Under the pieces are notes generated by a model. The model had not been told where the DNA came from. It searched no databases and worked only from the letters and a program-made list of their open reading frames with translations. A program made the position numbers and the translations under genes. This document shows positions 18,373 through 26,844 of a stretch of 64,000 bases of DNA, piece after piece. Each line of letters opens with the position of its first letter. Within the stretch, counting starts at the first letter, position 1. The stretch comes from Fictibacillus sp. FJAT-27399 (lineage in GTDB: Bacteria > Bacillota > Bacilli > Bacillales > Fictibacillaceae). The stretch is from the NCBI RefSeq assembly GCF_001510655.1, contig NZ_LMVC01000003.1, forward strand, positions 1-64,000, in the 5' to 3' direction.

Positions 18373-18487
18373 AAACATTTACCCCTCGCAAGACTAATGA
18401 TTCATTTTTTTCCAAATCGTACGTAATAAATTGACTGAATTTACAGACTTCTACTAATATAATCAAAAAGCGAGGGAGGTTTTAGGA

Positions 18488-20611
18488 TTGGGAAAACGTA
18501 AAAATTCCGGATCACTTAGGAAGAAGTACCTGGCAAGCAGCATGGCGCTTGCACTTTTGGCATCCGCAGCTCTGCCTTTCACACATGCATCCGCACAGAC
18601 AAAGCAAGAGGATCTGACAGGTTTTGCAAAGGACAAGTCCGATTGGCAGACAGAGTTTGAAACGAAATTCCAGAACGGTGTAAAGGAAAACTCGATCAAG
18701 AAGTACGGCAGAGCGCTAAGCAAACGACCGGCTTTGGTCGGCACGAAGGGCAATGATGCCGGCGTCCAATATGCGCTCAACGAACTGAAGAAAGCAGGCT
18801 TAAAGCCGAAGGTCCACACCTACGATGTCTACCTATCCCACCCCAACAGCATCTCCGTCACCCAGACCGCACCGTTTCAGCGAGAACTCAAAGTCACCGA
18901 AGATTTAAAGAAAGGCACGCCTTTTAAAAATGAAGTCGTTGAAGGCTATAACGCCTATTCCCCTTCAGGAGATGCAGAAGGTGAGCTTGTATATGCCAAC
19001 TACGGTACACCTGAAGACTTCAAGGCTTTGGCCATGCAGGGCGTATCGGTCAAAGACAAGATCGTCATCGTCCGCTACGGCAAAAACTTCCGCGGCGTGA
19101 AGCCGGATCTTGCCTCCCAATACGGAGCGAAAGGTGTTTTAATCTATTCCGATCCGAAAGATGACGGATATGTCAAAGGGCCGGTATACCCTGAAGGACC
19201 GTGGCGCCCGAAAGATGCCATCCAGCGCGGAAGTATCCTCTATATCTACCGTTACCCGGGCGATCCGCTGACTCCCGGGAAAGCATCGGTCGACGGTGTG
19301 AAACGAATCCAGGCCAATAAAGCCAATTCACTGCCAAGAATCCCGACAACGCCGATCTCCTACGGCGAGGCACAAGGACTGCTCCAGGCCATGGGCGGCA
19401 AAGAGGCGCCAAAAGCATGGCAGGGAGGCCTTCCTTTTAAATATCACCTCGGAAATGAAGCTTCCAAGGTTCGCCTCAACCTTGATATTGAGTATGAAAC
19501 AAAACCGATTCATGATATTACCGTGACGTTTAAAGGAGCCAAGTATCCGAATGAAAAAATCATCATAGGCGGCCACAGAGACACGTGGACGTATGGTGCA
19601 AGTGATAACATTTCCAGCTGGTCCACGATCATGGAGATGGCCCGTTCCCTCGGCAAGCTGTATGAAAACGGCTGGCGCCCGGATCGTACGATTGTCCTTG
19701 CAGGCTGGGATGGAGAAGAATACGGACTGCTTGGTTCCACTGAATACGCGGAACAGCACCAGAAAGAACTGACGAAGGATGCTGTCGCTTACATTAACAT
19801 GGACGGTATCGCCGGACAGTTTTTCGGTGCCGGTGCTGTGCCTTCTCTAAATCCTTTGATCTATGATGTGGCCAAAAAGGTCACAGAACCGCGATCAGGT
19901 CTGTCCGTTTATGATGACATGCTCGTCAGAAACGACGGCAAAGAACAAGAGATCGACTTGTTGGGCAGCGGCTCAGACTATACGGCCTTTCTTCAGCACC
20001 TCGGTGTGCCTTCTGCTGATGTCGGCTTTGGTGCAGCGGGCGGCCTTTATCACAGTGCCTATGATAACTCAGATTCTGTGGAACGTTTTTTTGACCCAGG
20101 CTACAAACACCAGGCTGCAGCTGGACGTTTTACCGGTCTCATGGCCCTGAGGCTGGCCAACGCACAAGTTCTTCCGTTCCAATACTCCGAGTATGCGGAA
20201 TCTGTGCAAAAACTGCTTGCTGACGTGGAGAAAGACGGAACACTAGGTGTGGATATCAGCGGTTTAAAAGCAAAGGCGAAAGAGTGGGAAGAAGCCTCGA
20301 AACAACTGGAAACTTACAGCCAAGGGCTCCTGAACAGCGGAAAAGGGAAGCCGAAGCAATGGAAACAGCTGAACTCCGCATTGATCCAGCAGGAGCGTGA
20401 CCTGATCAGCAAACAGGGGCTTGCGAGCCGAAGCTGGTTCAAGCATCAGATTTTTGCACCGGGACTCACTACCGGTTACGCCGCTCAGCCATTGCCGGCA
20501 TTAGTTGAAGCACAGCAGGCGAAGGATCCTGAAGCCTTCAAAAAAGCAGTGAAACAACTGGAAAAATCGCTCACAAAAGCAGCCTGGACAGCAGAGGAAG
20601 CAGTCGAATAA
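18488..20611 (+). CDS. Secreted M28 metallopeptidase, PSMA-like with PA domain
   Basis: A 707-residue exported zinc peptidase of family M28B, the glutamate carboxypeptidase II/PSMA type. The TTG start at 18488 follows GAGGGAGG. A signal peptide ends near ASAQ. A PA domain covers about 140-290 (YNAYSPSGDAEGELVYANYG is very PSMA-like). Co-catalytic zinc ligands and the general base are all present: H363, D373, E410/E411, D439 and H522. A helical dimerisation-type tail ends the protein. It likely trims peptides released by the secreted subtilases. A TATAAT -10 lies at 18458-18463. Confidence 0.9.
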   Translation: MGKRKNSGSLRKKYLASSMALALLASAALPFTHASAQTKQEDLTGFAKDKSDWQTEFETKFQNGVKENSIKKYGRALSKRPALVGTKGNDAGVQYALNELKKAGLKPKVHTYDVYLSHPNSISVTQTAPFQRELKVTEDLKKGTPFKNEVVEGYNAYSPSGDAEGELVYANYGTPEDFKALAMQGVSVKDKIVIVRYGKNFRGVKPDLASQYGAKGVLIYSDPKDDGYVKGPVYPEGPWRPKDAIQRGSILYIYRYPGDPLTPGKASVDGVKRIQANKANSLPRIPTTPISYGEAQGLLQAMGGKEAPKAWQGGLPFKYHLGNEASKVRLNLDIEYETKPIHDITVTFKGAKYPNEKIIIGGHRDTWTYGASDNISSWSTIMEMARSLGKLYENGWRPDRTIVLAGWDGEEYGLLGSTEYAEQHQKELTKDAVAYINMDGIAGQFFGAGAVPSLNPLIYDVAKKVTEPRSGLSVYDDMLVRNDGKEQEIDLLGSGSDYTAFLQHLGVPSADVGFGAAGGLYHSAYDNSDSVERFFDPGYKHQAAAGRFTGLMALRLANAQVLPFQYSEYAESVQKLLADVEKDGTLGVDISGLKAKAKEWEEASKQLETYSQGLLNSGKGKPKQWKQLNSALIQQERDLISKQGLASRSWFKHQIFAPGLTTGYAAQPLPALVEAQQAKDPEAFKKAVKQLEKSLTKAAWTAEEAVE

Positions 20612-20618
20612 AACCTTC

Positions 20619-20654
20619 AAGCATGGTATTCGGAATGAATATCATGCTTTTTTT
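20619..20654 (+). terminator. Intrinsic terminator after M28 peptidase
   Basis: AAGCATGGTATTC pairs with GAATATCATGCTT and is followed by TTTTTT. Confidence 0.8.
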
Positions 20655-20743
20655 GCGTGAACAATAAGGGTTCGAACGGGTTTCTCGAGGACAGCTTGTG
20701 TTAGAATTTAAGAAATCAGAATTTTAGAGAGGAGATCATTACG

Positions 20744-21793
20744 ATGACAAAGTACTCAGGCTATATCGGAACCTATACTAAAGGTGAAAGCAAAGGTATC
20801 TACTCTTTTACGCTCGATACAGAAGAAGGCAGAATTACAGATATTAAAGCAGCAGCTCAACTAGGGAATCCTACATACTTAACGATCAGTGAAGACAATC
20901 AATATCTTTATGCCGTAAAAAAGGACGGAGATATGGGAGGCGTTGCTGCTTACTCGATCACCAATGAATCAAGAGGGCTGACACTGCTGAACAGCCAGCT
21001 GACAGAGGGAGCTTCTCCTTGCCATGTCAGTGTGGACCGTGAAAACCGCAACGTGCTGACGGCGAACTATCACAGAGGAACGGTTGAGCGTTTGGCGGTC
21101 GAACAAGGAAAAGGCGTGCACCCTGCAACTTCCGTTATCCAGCATGAAGGTTCTGGCCCCGATGAAAGACAGGAAAAGCCGCACACCCACTATGCAGGTT
21201 TTACTCCGGATGAAAAATATGCAGCTGTCGTTGATCTTGGAATCGACAAGCTCATCACATATCAGCTCTATAACGGAGAGCTAAAAGAGGTGAGCAGCCT
21301 GTCTGTGAAGCCTGGGAGCGGTCCGAGGCATCTCGAGTTCCATCCGAACGGAAAAATCGCCTACCTCATGACGGAGTTCAGCTCGGAAGTCATCGTATTG
21401 GCATACAACGAAGAAAATGGAAGCTTTTCGATCCTTCAGTCCATTTCCACCATTCCTGAAGATTTTACGGAAAACAACCAAGGAAGTGCGATTCATGTTT
21501 CTTCCGACGGCCGTTTTGTTTACGCAGGTAACCGCGGACACAACAGCATCGCAATCTTCAGCGTGAAGGATGAATCAGGCGAACTGACCTTTGTCGACCG
21601 CACGCCGACAGAAGGCGACTGGCCGCGTGATTTCATGCTCGATCCTTCCGGAAAATTCATCGTGGCTTCCAACCAGGAGTCAGGCAACCTCGTCCTGTTC
21701 TCAAGAGACGAAAATACAGGCAAACTGACGCTTTTACAATCGGATGCGTTCGTTCCTTATCCGGTTTGCGTGAAGTTTTTGCATGTGAACTAA
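20744..21793 (+). CDS. Lactonase family beta-propeller (6-phosphogluconolactonase-like)
   Basis: A 349-residue seven-bladed propeller of the YkgB/Pgl lactonase family, hydrolysing 6-phosphogluconolactone in the oxidative pentose phosphate pathway. Repeated blade signatures are visible, such as GNPTYLTISEDNQYLYAV, HYAGFTPDEKYAAVVDLG and GPRHLEFHPNGKIAYLM. Length matches the family. AGAGGAG precedes the ATG. It is monocistronic with its own terminator, and no zwf or gnd is nearby. The biochemical call rests on family; other members act on different lactones. Confidence 0.85.
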   Translation: MTKYSGYIGTYTKGESKGIYSFTLDTEEGRITDIKAAAQLGNPTYLTISEDNQYLYAVKKDGDMGGVAAYSITNESRGLTLLNSQLTEGASPCHVSVDRENRNVLTANYHRGTVERLAVEQGKGVHPATSVIQHEGSGPDERQEKPHTHYAGFTPDEKYAAVVDLGIDKLITYQLYNGELKEVSSLSVKPGSGPRHLEFHPNGKIAYLMTEFSSEVIVLAYNEENGSFSILQSISTIPEDFTENNQGSAIHVSSDGRFVYAGNRGHNSIAIFSVKDESGELTFVDRTPTEGDWPRDFMLDPSGKFIVASNQESGNLVLFSRDENTGKLTLLQSDAFVPYPVCVKFLHVN

Positions 21794-21802
21794 AGTTAAG
21801 TG

Positions 21803-21837
21803 CCACAGAAGGTGTGTTCCTTCTGTGGTTTTATTTT
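21803..21837 (+). terminator. Intrinsic terminator after lactonase
   Basis: CCACAGAAGG/CCTTCTGTGG with a 6-base loop, then TTTTATTTT. Confidence 0.85.
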
Positions 21838-22030
21838 GCTCTTCTCATATGCTGCGTTTTTTAGCTTTTTTTGAAAGATTTGAAGTGTTTTTGATGAATA
21901 AATAAGTAAATAGTTCTACATACGCTTAAAACCGTGGCATTTCGGCTTTTGTGAGGTGTGGGAAGCCTTTTTACTGCATGTTAAGGAGGATTTTCAGCTT
22001 ATTTATCTTGTCCATCCACTGTCCAAGGCT

Positions 22031-22122
22031 TTTATTATCGATAAAACGGATATATTATCGATATTCTATTTTTATTATCGAAAACCGGGATTTATTATCG
22101 AAAAGGACATTTTTATTATCGA
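22031..22122 (-). repeat. Five-unit TTTATTATCGA array, 20-bp period (reverse)
   Basis: Reverse-complement form of TCGATAATAAA. Units at 22031, 22051 (diverged, TATATTATCGA), 22071, 22091 and 22112, so the period is 20, 20, 20 and 21. It lies between the two terminators of convergent genes and is oriented with ctaA. Confidence 0.95.
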
Positions 22123-22193
22123 TTGGATTCCTTTCGACATGAATTGACCGGTTTCGACGCAATCATTTTCATCTGGCTAAGTACAAGCAACAT

Positions 22194-22232
22194 AAAAAAG
22201 CGGCCCAGGCTACTCGTCCTGGACCGCTTTTC
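22194..22232 (-). terminator. Intrinsic terminator of ctaA
   Basis: Read on the minus strand, AAAAGCGGTCCAGG pairs with CCTGGGCCGCTTTTTT across a short loop. Confidence 0.85.
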
Positions 22233-22236
22233 TTCA

Positions 22237-23133
22237 TTATTCGGGTTTTTTCCTCGTCTGCAATGCAATATAGAACAGCACCGCAAACAGCAGAGTGATT
22301 AAAGCTGAATGAGACAATGTAGCAAAAATGTTCAAGCGGGTAAGAACGACGAGCACGCCGCTGACACCCTGCAAGAGTGTTAAAATAAACGCGGTAAGTG
22401 ATGCGTAATAAAGATCCGGCCGGTTGCCGCGCAAATGCCTGTAGGAGTAGATCAACAATCCAAGTACAAGACAGAACAGTACGACAGCTGCCATACGGTG
22501 AAGGTAGTGAATACCAGGCAGTCCGGAAAGCGGCAGAAAATTGCCGGGATAGCAGCCAGGAAAATCAGTACACGCCAGACTTGCTTTTACGTGGCGCAAG
22601 TACGCACCGGAATAGATATCAAGATATGCATAAGCGACCGTAATCCAGGCAAACCACTTAAAACGCTTCGATACGGCACTTTTAACGAGCAAATGGGACC
22701 TGTCCTTTTGTACGACAAACACACTCAAGAGAACTACACCTGTAAAGGCTAACAGCGAAAATCCGAAATGCATCGCAAGAACCTCAGCCGATTGCGGCCA
22801 TAAAACAGCTGCTGCACCAATAATGGATTCTACGATAATAAAACTGATTCCGAGAATGGCAAGACCCTTCACTTCACGGATGCCGCGGTAACGGCGCCAT
22901 GCCCAAATCGAGAAAATAATAACAACAATCCCTGCAAAACCGGTGATCAGACGATGCGTATATTCGATCATCGTTGCAACGGTATATTCGGGAATAAATT
23001 TACCATTACATAATGGCCAGTCACTGCCGCACCCCATGCCGGAGTCTGTGTCAGTCACAAGAGTACCGGCGATCATTAATAAAAACATGATGACACTTGT
23101 AAAGACGGCCATTGCTTTAAAGGCTTTATCCAT
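22237..23133 (-). CDS. ctaA: Haem A synthase
   Basis: A 298-residue membrane protein of the COX15/CtaA family that oxidises haem O to haem A for cytochrome oxidases. Eight hydrophobic helices; conserved histidines in EYTHRLITGF, AMHFGFSL, HYLHRMAAV and LSHSAL; and the Bacillus-type cysteine pair CGSDWPLC. A second Cys pair lies in CTDFPGC. The ATG at 23133 has AAAGGAGCT eight bases upstream, so the longer frame to 23226 is rejected. In B. subtilis ctaA sits beside ctaBCDEF. Here it is alone, 17 kb from ctaCDE, and no ctaB is in the window. Confidence 0.93.
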   Translation of the reverse strand: MDKAFKAMAVFTSVIMFLLMIAGTLVTDTDSGMGCGSDWPLCNGKFIPEYTVATMIEYTHRLITGFAGIVVIIFSIWAWRRYRGIREVKGLAILGISFIIVESIIGAAAVLWPQSAEVLAMHFGFSLLAFTGVVLLSVFVVQKDRSHLLVKSAVSKRFKWFAWITVAYAYLDIYSGAYLRHVKASLACTDFPGCYPGNFLPLSGLPGIHYLHRMAAVVLFCLVLGLLIYSYRHLRGNRPDLYYASLTAFILTLLQGVSGVLVVLTRLNIFATLSHSALITLLFAVLFYIALQTRKKPE

Positions 23134-23273
23134 AGAGAAAAGCTCCTTTAGTAATATATACTCACACTTGACATCATGGGGTATACGGAGCCGGTAGTCA
23201 ACTGAGTTGAAGCAAATGACAAACATTTGTCAAAATAAGGCGCAGATCCATCACACACCTTGGATTTTCACCG

Positions 23274-23675
23274 TCATTGCACCCATTTTACGGCAGTGAT
23301 GGTCGTGCCAGCCCCGTCGTGTGAATCGATGATAAATTCATCCATCAGCCGTTTTACCCCGGGCAGCCCCATTCCAAGGCCCCCTGAGGTAGAGTAGCCG
23401 TCTTCCAGCACTTTTCGAACCTCTTTGATCCCAGGCCCTTGATCAGAAGCAATGATTTTAATGCCGGATTTCTGCTGTTTAAAAAGGGACTCAAACGTTA
23501 TTTTGCCCTTTCCTGCGTATAAATAAATATTTCTGGCAAGTTCTGAGACAGCTGTAGTAATCCGAATCTGGTTGATCGTTGAGAATTTTAGCTTTTTGGA
23601 GAGTCGTTTCCCATGCTGTCTTGCATCCACGATATCCTGTTCTGAGTGAATATTGACAATGATGGTATCAAGCAT
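23274..23675 (-). CDS. rsbT: RsbT-like switch-protein kinase
   Basis: A 133-residue GHKL-fold serine/threonine kinase, the same length as B. subtilis RsbT and highly similar: ARITTA-like start of the N box (RITTAVSELARNIYLYAGKG), the G1 box DQGPGI and the G2 box STSGGLGMGLPGVKRLMDEF. In the sigma-B pathway RsbT phosphorylates RsbS and RsbR in the stressosome and then activates the phosphatase RsbU. Unusually no rsbR, rsbS, rsbU, rsbV, rsbW or sigB gene is adjacent. An orphan paralogue with a separate partner is therefore possible. RsbR-type proteins occur at 26845 and 54842. Confidence 0.85.
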   Translation of the reverse strand: MLDTIIVNIHSEQDIVDARQHGKRLSKKLKFSTINQIRITTAVSELARNIYLYAGKGKITFESLFKQQKSGIKIIASDQGPGIKEVRKVLEDGYSTSGGLGMGLPGVKRLMDEFIIDSHDGAGTTITAVKWVQ

Positions 23676-23836
23676 AGCGCGTTACCCTTTGTTTTCCTGT
23701 TAAATTTCCTATGTGGTGATTATGTAGCATGCGTACCATCCCCTTTGCTGCACATCATAAAAAAACGCCAAAAAGAGGGCTGTGACATCCTTCCTTTTGG
23801 CTTACATCTAGTTCCATGCCTAGCTTGTTGCTGCCC

Positions 23837-24528
23837 TTATGAAATTGGTTCTAATATTAATATCGCAGCGCTCCGGTCAAGCTCAAAATCCCAGTCAATA
23901 AAATAGTCAGCAATCGTGGTGCCAAGAAGCTTCTCCAGCTGTGGCGTATGTTCACCCAGCAGCCTTCTTTCCAGCCTCCGCTTTGCGATTCGGAGCGTTT
24001 CATCGGCCCCCTGAGCGATCATTTCTTTTTCAATATTAACCAAAATTTTGTCGCGGAAAATAATCAGCGTTCTGGCATTCAGCAGGTAGGACGAAATTCC
24101 TTCGGGGCTCTTTTCCGCCTCAAAGCTCATCCGGTCGATCTCATCATGCACTTGCCTTTGGTTTGTATATATGAGGTCAGATAATCCAGCTTCGGAGTCC
24201 TTACTGACAGCAACAAACATGCCTGTCTGGGTCTCCAGGTTCCAATCATAATAAAATTCCTGAACATCGATCCCAAGCTGCAGTTTAAGGTAATCCGAAA
24301 TTTCCCCAATGACCTGCTCCATCAGCATATCCCGTATCTTTTGGATAAAAGCTGCCTGGTTGGTGTTAAGCAGTGAACGTTCGGTGGGTGAAAGAAATTT
24401 TGTAAAGTACATTGTCACATAGGGTTTGGACAGTGTGACAAAACAGAGCCAGGTCCTCTTCCAAAATGATCTCTAAGAATTCTTCCGATATAACTGCTTA
24501 AATCCTTTTCTGCTTTCAATTTATCCAT
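23837..24528 (-). pseudogene. DUF2294 double-domain gene with frameshift
   Basis: From an ATG at 24528 (AGGTGG site upstream) the frame reads a DUF2294 start (MDKLKAEKDLSSYIGRIL ... GPGSVLSHCPNP) and hits TGA after 37 codons. The rest continues in another frame from about 24418 (VTMYFTKFLSPTERSLL) for 193 residues. One missing base in the CCC before TATGTG would join them as PNP-Y-VTMYF. The joined protein of about 231 residues has two DUF2294 (MpsC-like) repeats, each ending with a FYYDW or YFIDWDFELD motif. The function is not established. It could be a true decay event or a base-calling error. Confidence 0.75.
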
Positions 24529-24979
24529 CGAGTTCCACCTGAATTTTTTAGTTTTATGATGACATTTCAGATCATTTTTTCAAACAGGGTACCTCTTTTA
24601 TTCCTAATATAGTATTCGTTGTTTCCTCCCGATTTACTGCTGTTAACCATCCCGTTCTAACAGGTCCGGCTCGCTAGTTTCATCTAATCGGCTAAGCTGC
24701 TCTTCATAAACAATGGTGCTGAAAACAGGATGTCCTCACCGATTTTTTCTGAAAAACCCTTTCTTGCATCTGCTGTAATCTTGAAGCACTCGACGGAGCT
24801 CTTTCATAAACAACAAAATCTCGTGTTGGTCAGCAATATCGACAAAACCCCTTTGTTATAACTTGCTCGTCCGATTAGCTCTTTCCGGACGCAAAAAGAG
24901 CCGAAAAGAAAAGGACTGCCCTTCACTCTTCGTTCGGCTCATGTTTGACACACATTGTCCAATTCATTACTGCCGCACG
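24529..24979. other. Interval between the two damaged DUF2294 genes
   Basis: I see no intact gene here. Minus-strand fragments around 24659-24850 read like short protein pieces interrupted by frame changes but match no family I know. A hairpin at 24898 probably terminates transcription from the right. Confidence 0.45.
24898..24940 (-). terminator. Intrinsic terminator downstream of truncated DUF2294 gene
   Basis: On the minus strand GAGCCGAA pairs with TTCGGCTC over a long loop and is followed by TTTTTG. Confidence 0.6.
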
Positions 24980-25378
24980 TTATTCTTTTGGTTTTAAAAT
25001 GAACGTAATCACACTGTTATCCAGTTCGAAGTCCCAGTCCACAAAAATATCCAGGATATCTACATTCAATATAGAAACATAGTCATCAAATTGCTGCAAG
25101 AGGCCTTTTTCCAGCTGTAGCTTGGATACCCTCAGCGTCTCATCAATTCCAAAAGAGATCAATTGCTTTTCGATGGCAACTAAAACTCCTTCTCGGACAA
25201 CAATGAGCGTACGGGGACTAAGTTTATAGGAAGTAACCTGTGTTGATGCCTTTTCTGCAAGGCTACTCATCTTGATCACGCGCCCGTGTATCTGCTCTTT
25301 GCCTTCATAAGGCTCGCCATCACTAAGATCCGATTGCAATTCCTCCAGGCACACACCGAACGTTAAAATTTGTGGCAA
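24980..25378 (-). pseudogene. Truncated DUF2294 paralogue
   Basis: A 132-codon frame covering only the end of the first domain and all of the second DUF2294 repeat (KLSPRTLIVVREG ... LDIFVDWDFELDNSVITFIL), aligning with the second half of the neighbour at 23837. The first domain is absent. The frame opens at a TTG directly behind an in-frame TGA, with no ribosome binding site. It looks like the 3' remnant of a tandem duplicate. A functional single-domain form like B. subtilis YbcI cannot be fully excluded. Confidence 0.65.
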
Positions 25379-25490
25379 TCATTCAACAGGAAGATGAAAA
25401 ATAATGGAATATTCGGCTATCATAAAGTAGAATAAACTTATGTAGTATTATAAAATACTCCTCTTTAGTAGTTTTAAGAAACACTACTGC

Positions 25491-25503
25491 GGTGCCTGGC
25501 ACC
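25491..25503. repeat. Solo arm of the GGTGCC element
   Basis: GGTGCCTGGCACC alone, without core or second arm, 21 bases before the TrmB start codon, close to its promoter and leader. Confidence 0.8.
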
Positions 25504-25524
25504 GAAATAATCGGAGGGAAAATA

Positions 25525-26313
25525 ATGATTGATCTATTGAAAAAACTAGGAATGACGGAACTCGAGGCTAAATGCTATATCACATTGCACGAAGAACCTG
25601 AACTGACAGGCTATGAAGTGGCGAAAAGGGTAGCGGTGTCACGGGCAAATGTGTACTCCGCGCTAAGGTCTCTCGCGGAAAAAGGGGCATGCCGAAGCAA
25701 GGAAGGAGATTCGGTTCGATACAATGCCGTGCCGATCGAGGATTTGGTGCGTCTTTTTCAAACAGAATTTGAGCAAACGTCCAAAGTGCTTATCCAAGAA
25801 TTGAAGACTCCTCCGCAGCCTGCACCCGCCTTTTATAATTGGCAGGGAAACAGGGGACTTGATCTTGCACTCCGCAGAGTGATCGCCAATGCGGAAACAT
25901 CGATTGTAGCTGAAATCTGGGCAGAGGACCTTTCATGGATGGAAGACGTACTGCTCGACGCAGAAAAACGGGGAGTAACGGTTGTGCTCATATCGATTGG
26001 AGAAACAAGCATACCCTTGGAAAATGTGATCGTCCGCCAAAGAGATGATCAATGGCATACAGATGAACGTAAATTCTCTCTTCTATGCGATTCAAAAACA
26101 GCTTTTATAGGGAGCTTTGGCGGGACACTCAAACCGTCTTCGGCAGAGACAGATCATCCAGCTGTAATTGAGATGCTGAAAAATGGCTTCTACCATGACC
26201 TGATCATGCAGCAGATCGAACAGGACTTCAGCAAGGAATTGGACGAGAAGTACGGTGAAAACTATAAAAAACTATTAAACTATTACATTAACGAATTGGG
26301 GTGGAAGGTATAA
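25525..26313 (+). CDS. TrmB-family transcriptional regulator
   Basis: A 262-residue regulator. Residues 1-75 form a winged helix of the TrmB type (LLKKLGMTELEAKCYITL, then AKRVAVSRANVYSALRSL as recognition region). The C-terminal part is a PLD-like sensor domain (AETSIVAEIWAEDLSWMED, KFSLLCDSKTAFIGSFGG). TrmB proteins usually sense sugars and repress transport genes. The start at 25525 follows CGGAGGG; an upstream GTG start would lie inside the repeat arm. No obvious target operon is adjacent. Confidence 0.85.
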   Translation: MIDLLKKLGMTELEAKCYITLHEEPELTGYEVAKRVAVSRANVYSALRSLAEKGACRSKEGDSVRYNAVPIEDLVRLFQTEFEQTSKVLIQELKTPPQPAPAFYNWQGNRGLDLALRRVIANAETSIVAEIWAEDLSWMEDVLLDAEKRGVTVVLISIGETSIPLENVIVRQRDDQWHTDERKFSLLCDSKTAFIGSFGGTLKPSSAETDHPAVIEMLKNGFYHDLIMQQIEQDFSKELDEKYGENYKKLLNYYINELGWKV

Positions 26314-26844
26314 GGGGTATAGAACAGGGACCTCTAAATTACTTTTATTCTTCATTGCTATTTATGTAAAATAATATTTGTTATTTTCCCATAAATAAAA
26401 TAGCGAAGGTTGTTTGGTTTAATTTGGAAAAAGTTATTTTCATCAATTACGGCCCTTTTATTTGTGGCCAAAGCATAAGTTAAGAAAAAGACAGATGTTC
26501 AGGGAAGAATTATATTAAAATAAGAAAAGTGTTTGTAACCCCGAATCTAAGATGCTTTTAAAAAGGCCATGATTCGGTTTTTTGTGTGTTGGCAGAAAAA
26601 ACCTAGTGATCTCGAAACATTGGGAATTAAAAGTATAGGTATCGTGTTTGCAGGAAAGCTCGGCGATAGGGGATTGAGGCAACGTACTATTCAGAGGTAA
26701 AAAAAGTCTATTAACTACCCTAAACCTTGCTTTATTGTAATCTTCCATAGTCCATGAAGAAGCATTTTAAAAGACAGGCTGTGAACTTTGAATGACTAAG
26801 ATTAAATGAATAGAAGACTCTGCGGCAATTCAAATTCAGTTAAC
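26314..26844. other. AT-rich intergenic region, no gene supported
   Basis: It contains one terminator-like hairpin (CCGAATC at 26541 pairing with GATTCGG and a T run at 26578). A 77-codon minus-strand ORF lacks a ribosome binding site and family likeness and is not called. Confidence 0.5.

Larger units (their letters stand above)
21794..22236. other. Convergent interval between lactonase and ctaA
   Basis: It holds the lactonase terminator (21803), the reverse TCGATAATAAA array (22031) and the ctaA terminator (22194). Small ORFs across the array are products of the repeat and are not called. Confidence 0.65.

Noticed and set aside
21951-22147. Two 63-codon ORFs overlapping the reverse array
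   Set aside because: Their residues come from translating the TTTATTATCGA units; neither has a credible start site.
24659-24850. Possible gene between the DUF2294 copies on the minus strand
   Set aside because: Short frames with plausible residues are broken by stops and frame changes, and I could not match them to a family.
25492-25524. GTG start of the TrmB gene within a repeat arm
   Set aside because: The ATG at 25525 has CGGAGGG at good spacing and gives the family N-terminus.
26515-26748. 77-codon minus-strand ORF
   Set aside because: No ribosome binding site, no recognisable domain and composition of non-coding AT-rich DNA.
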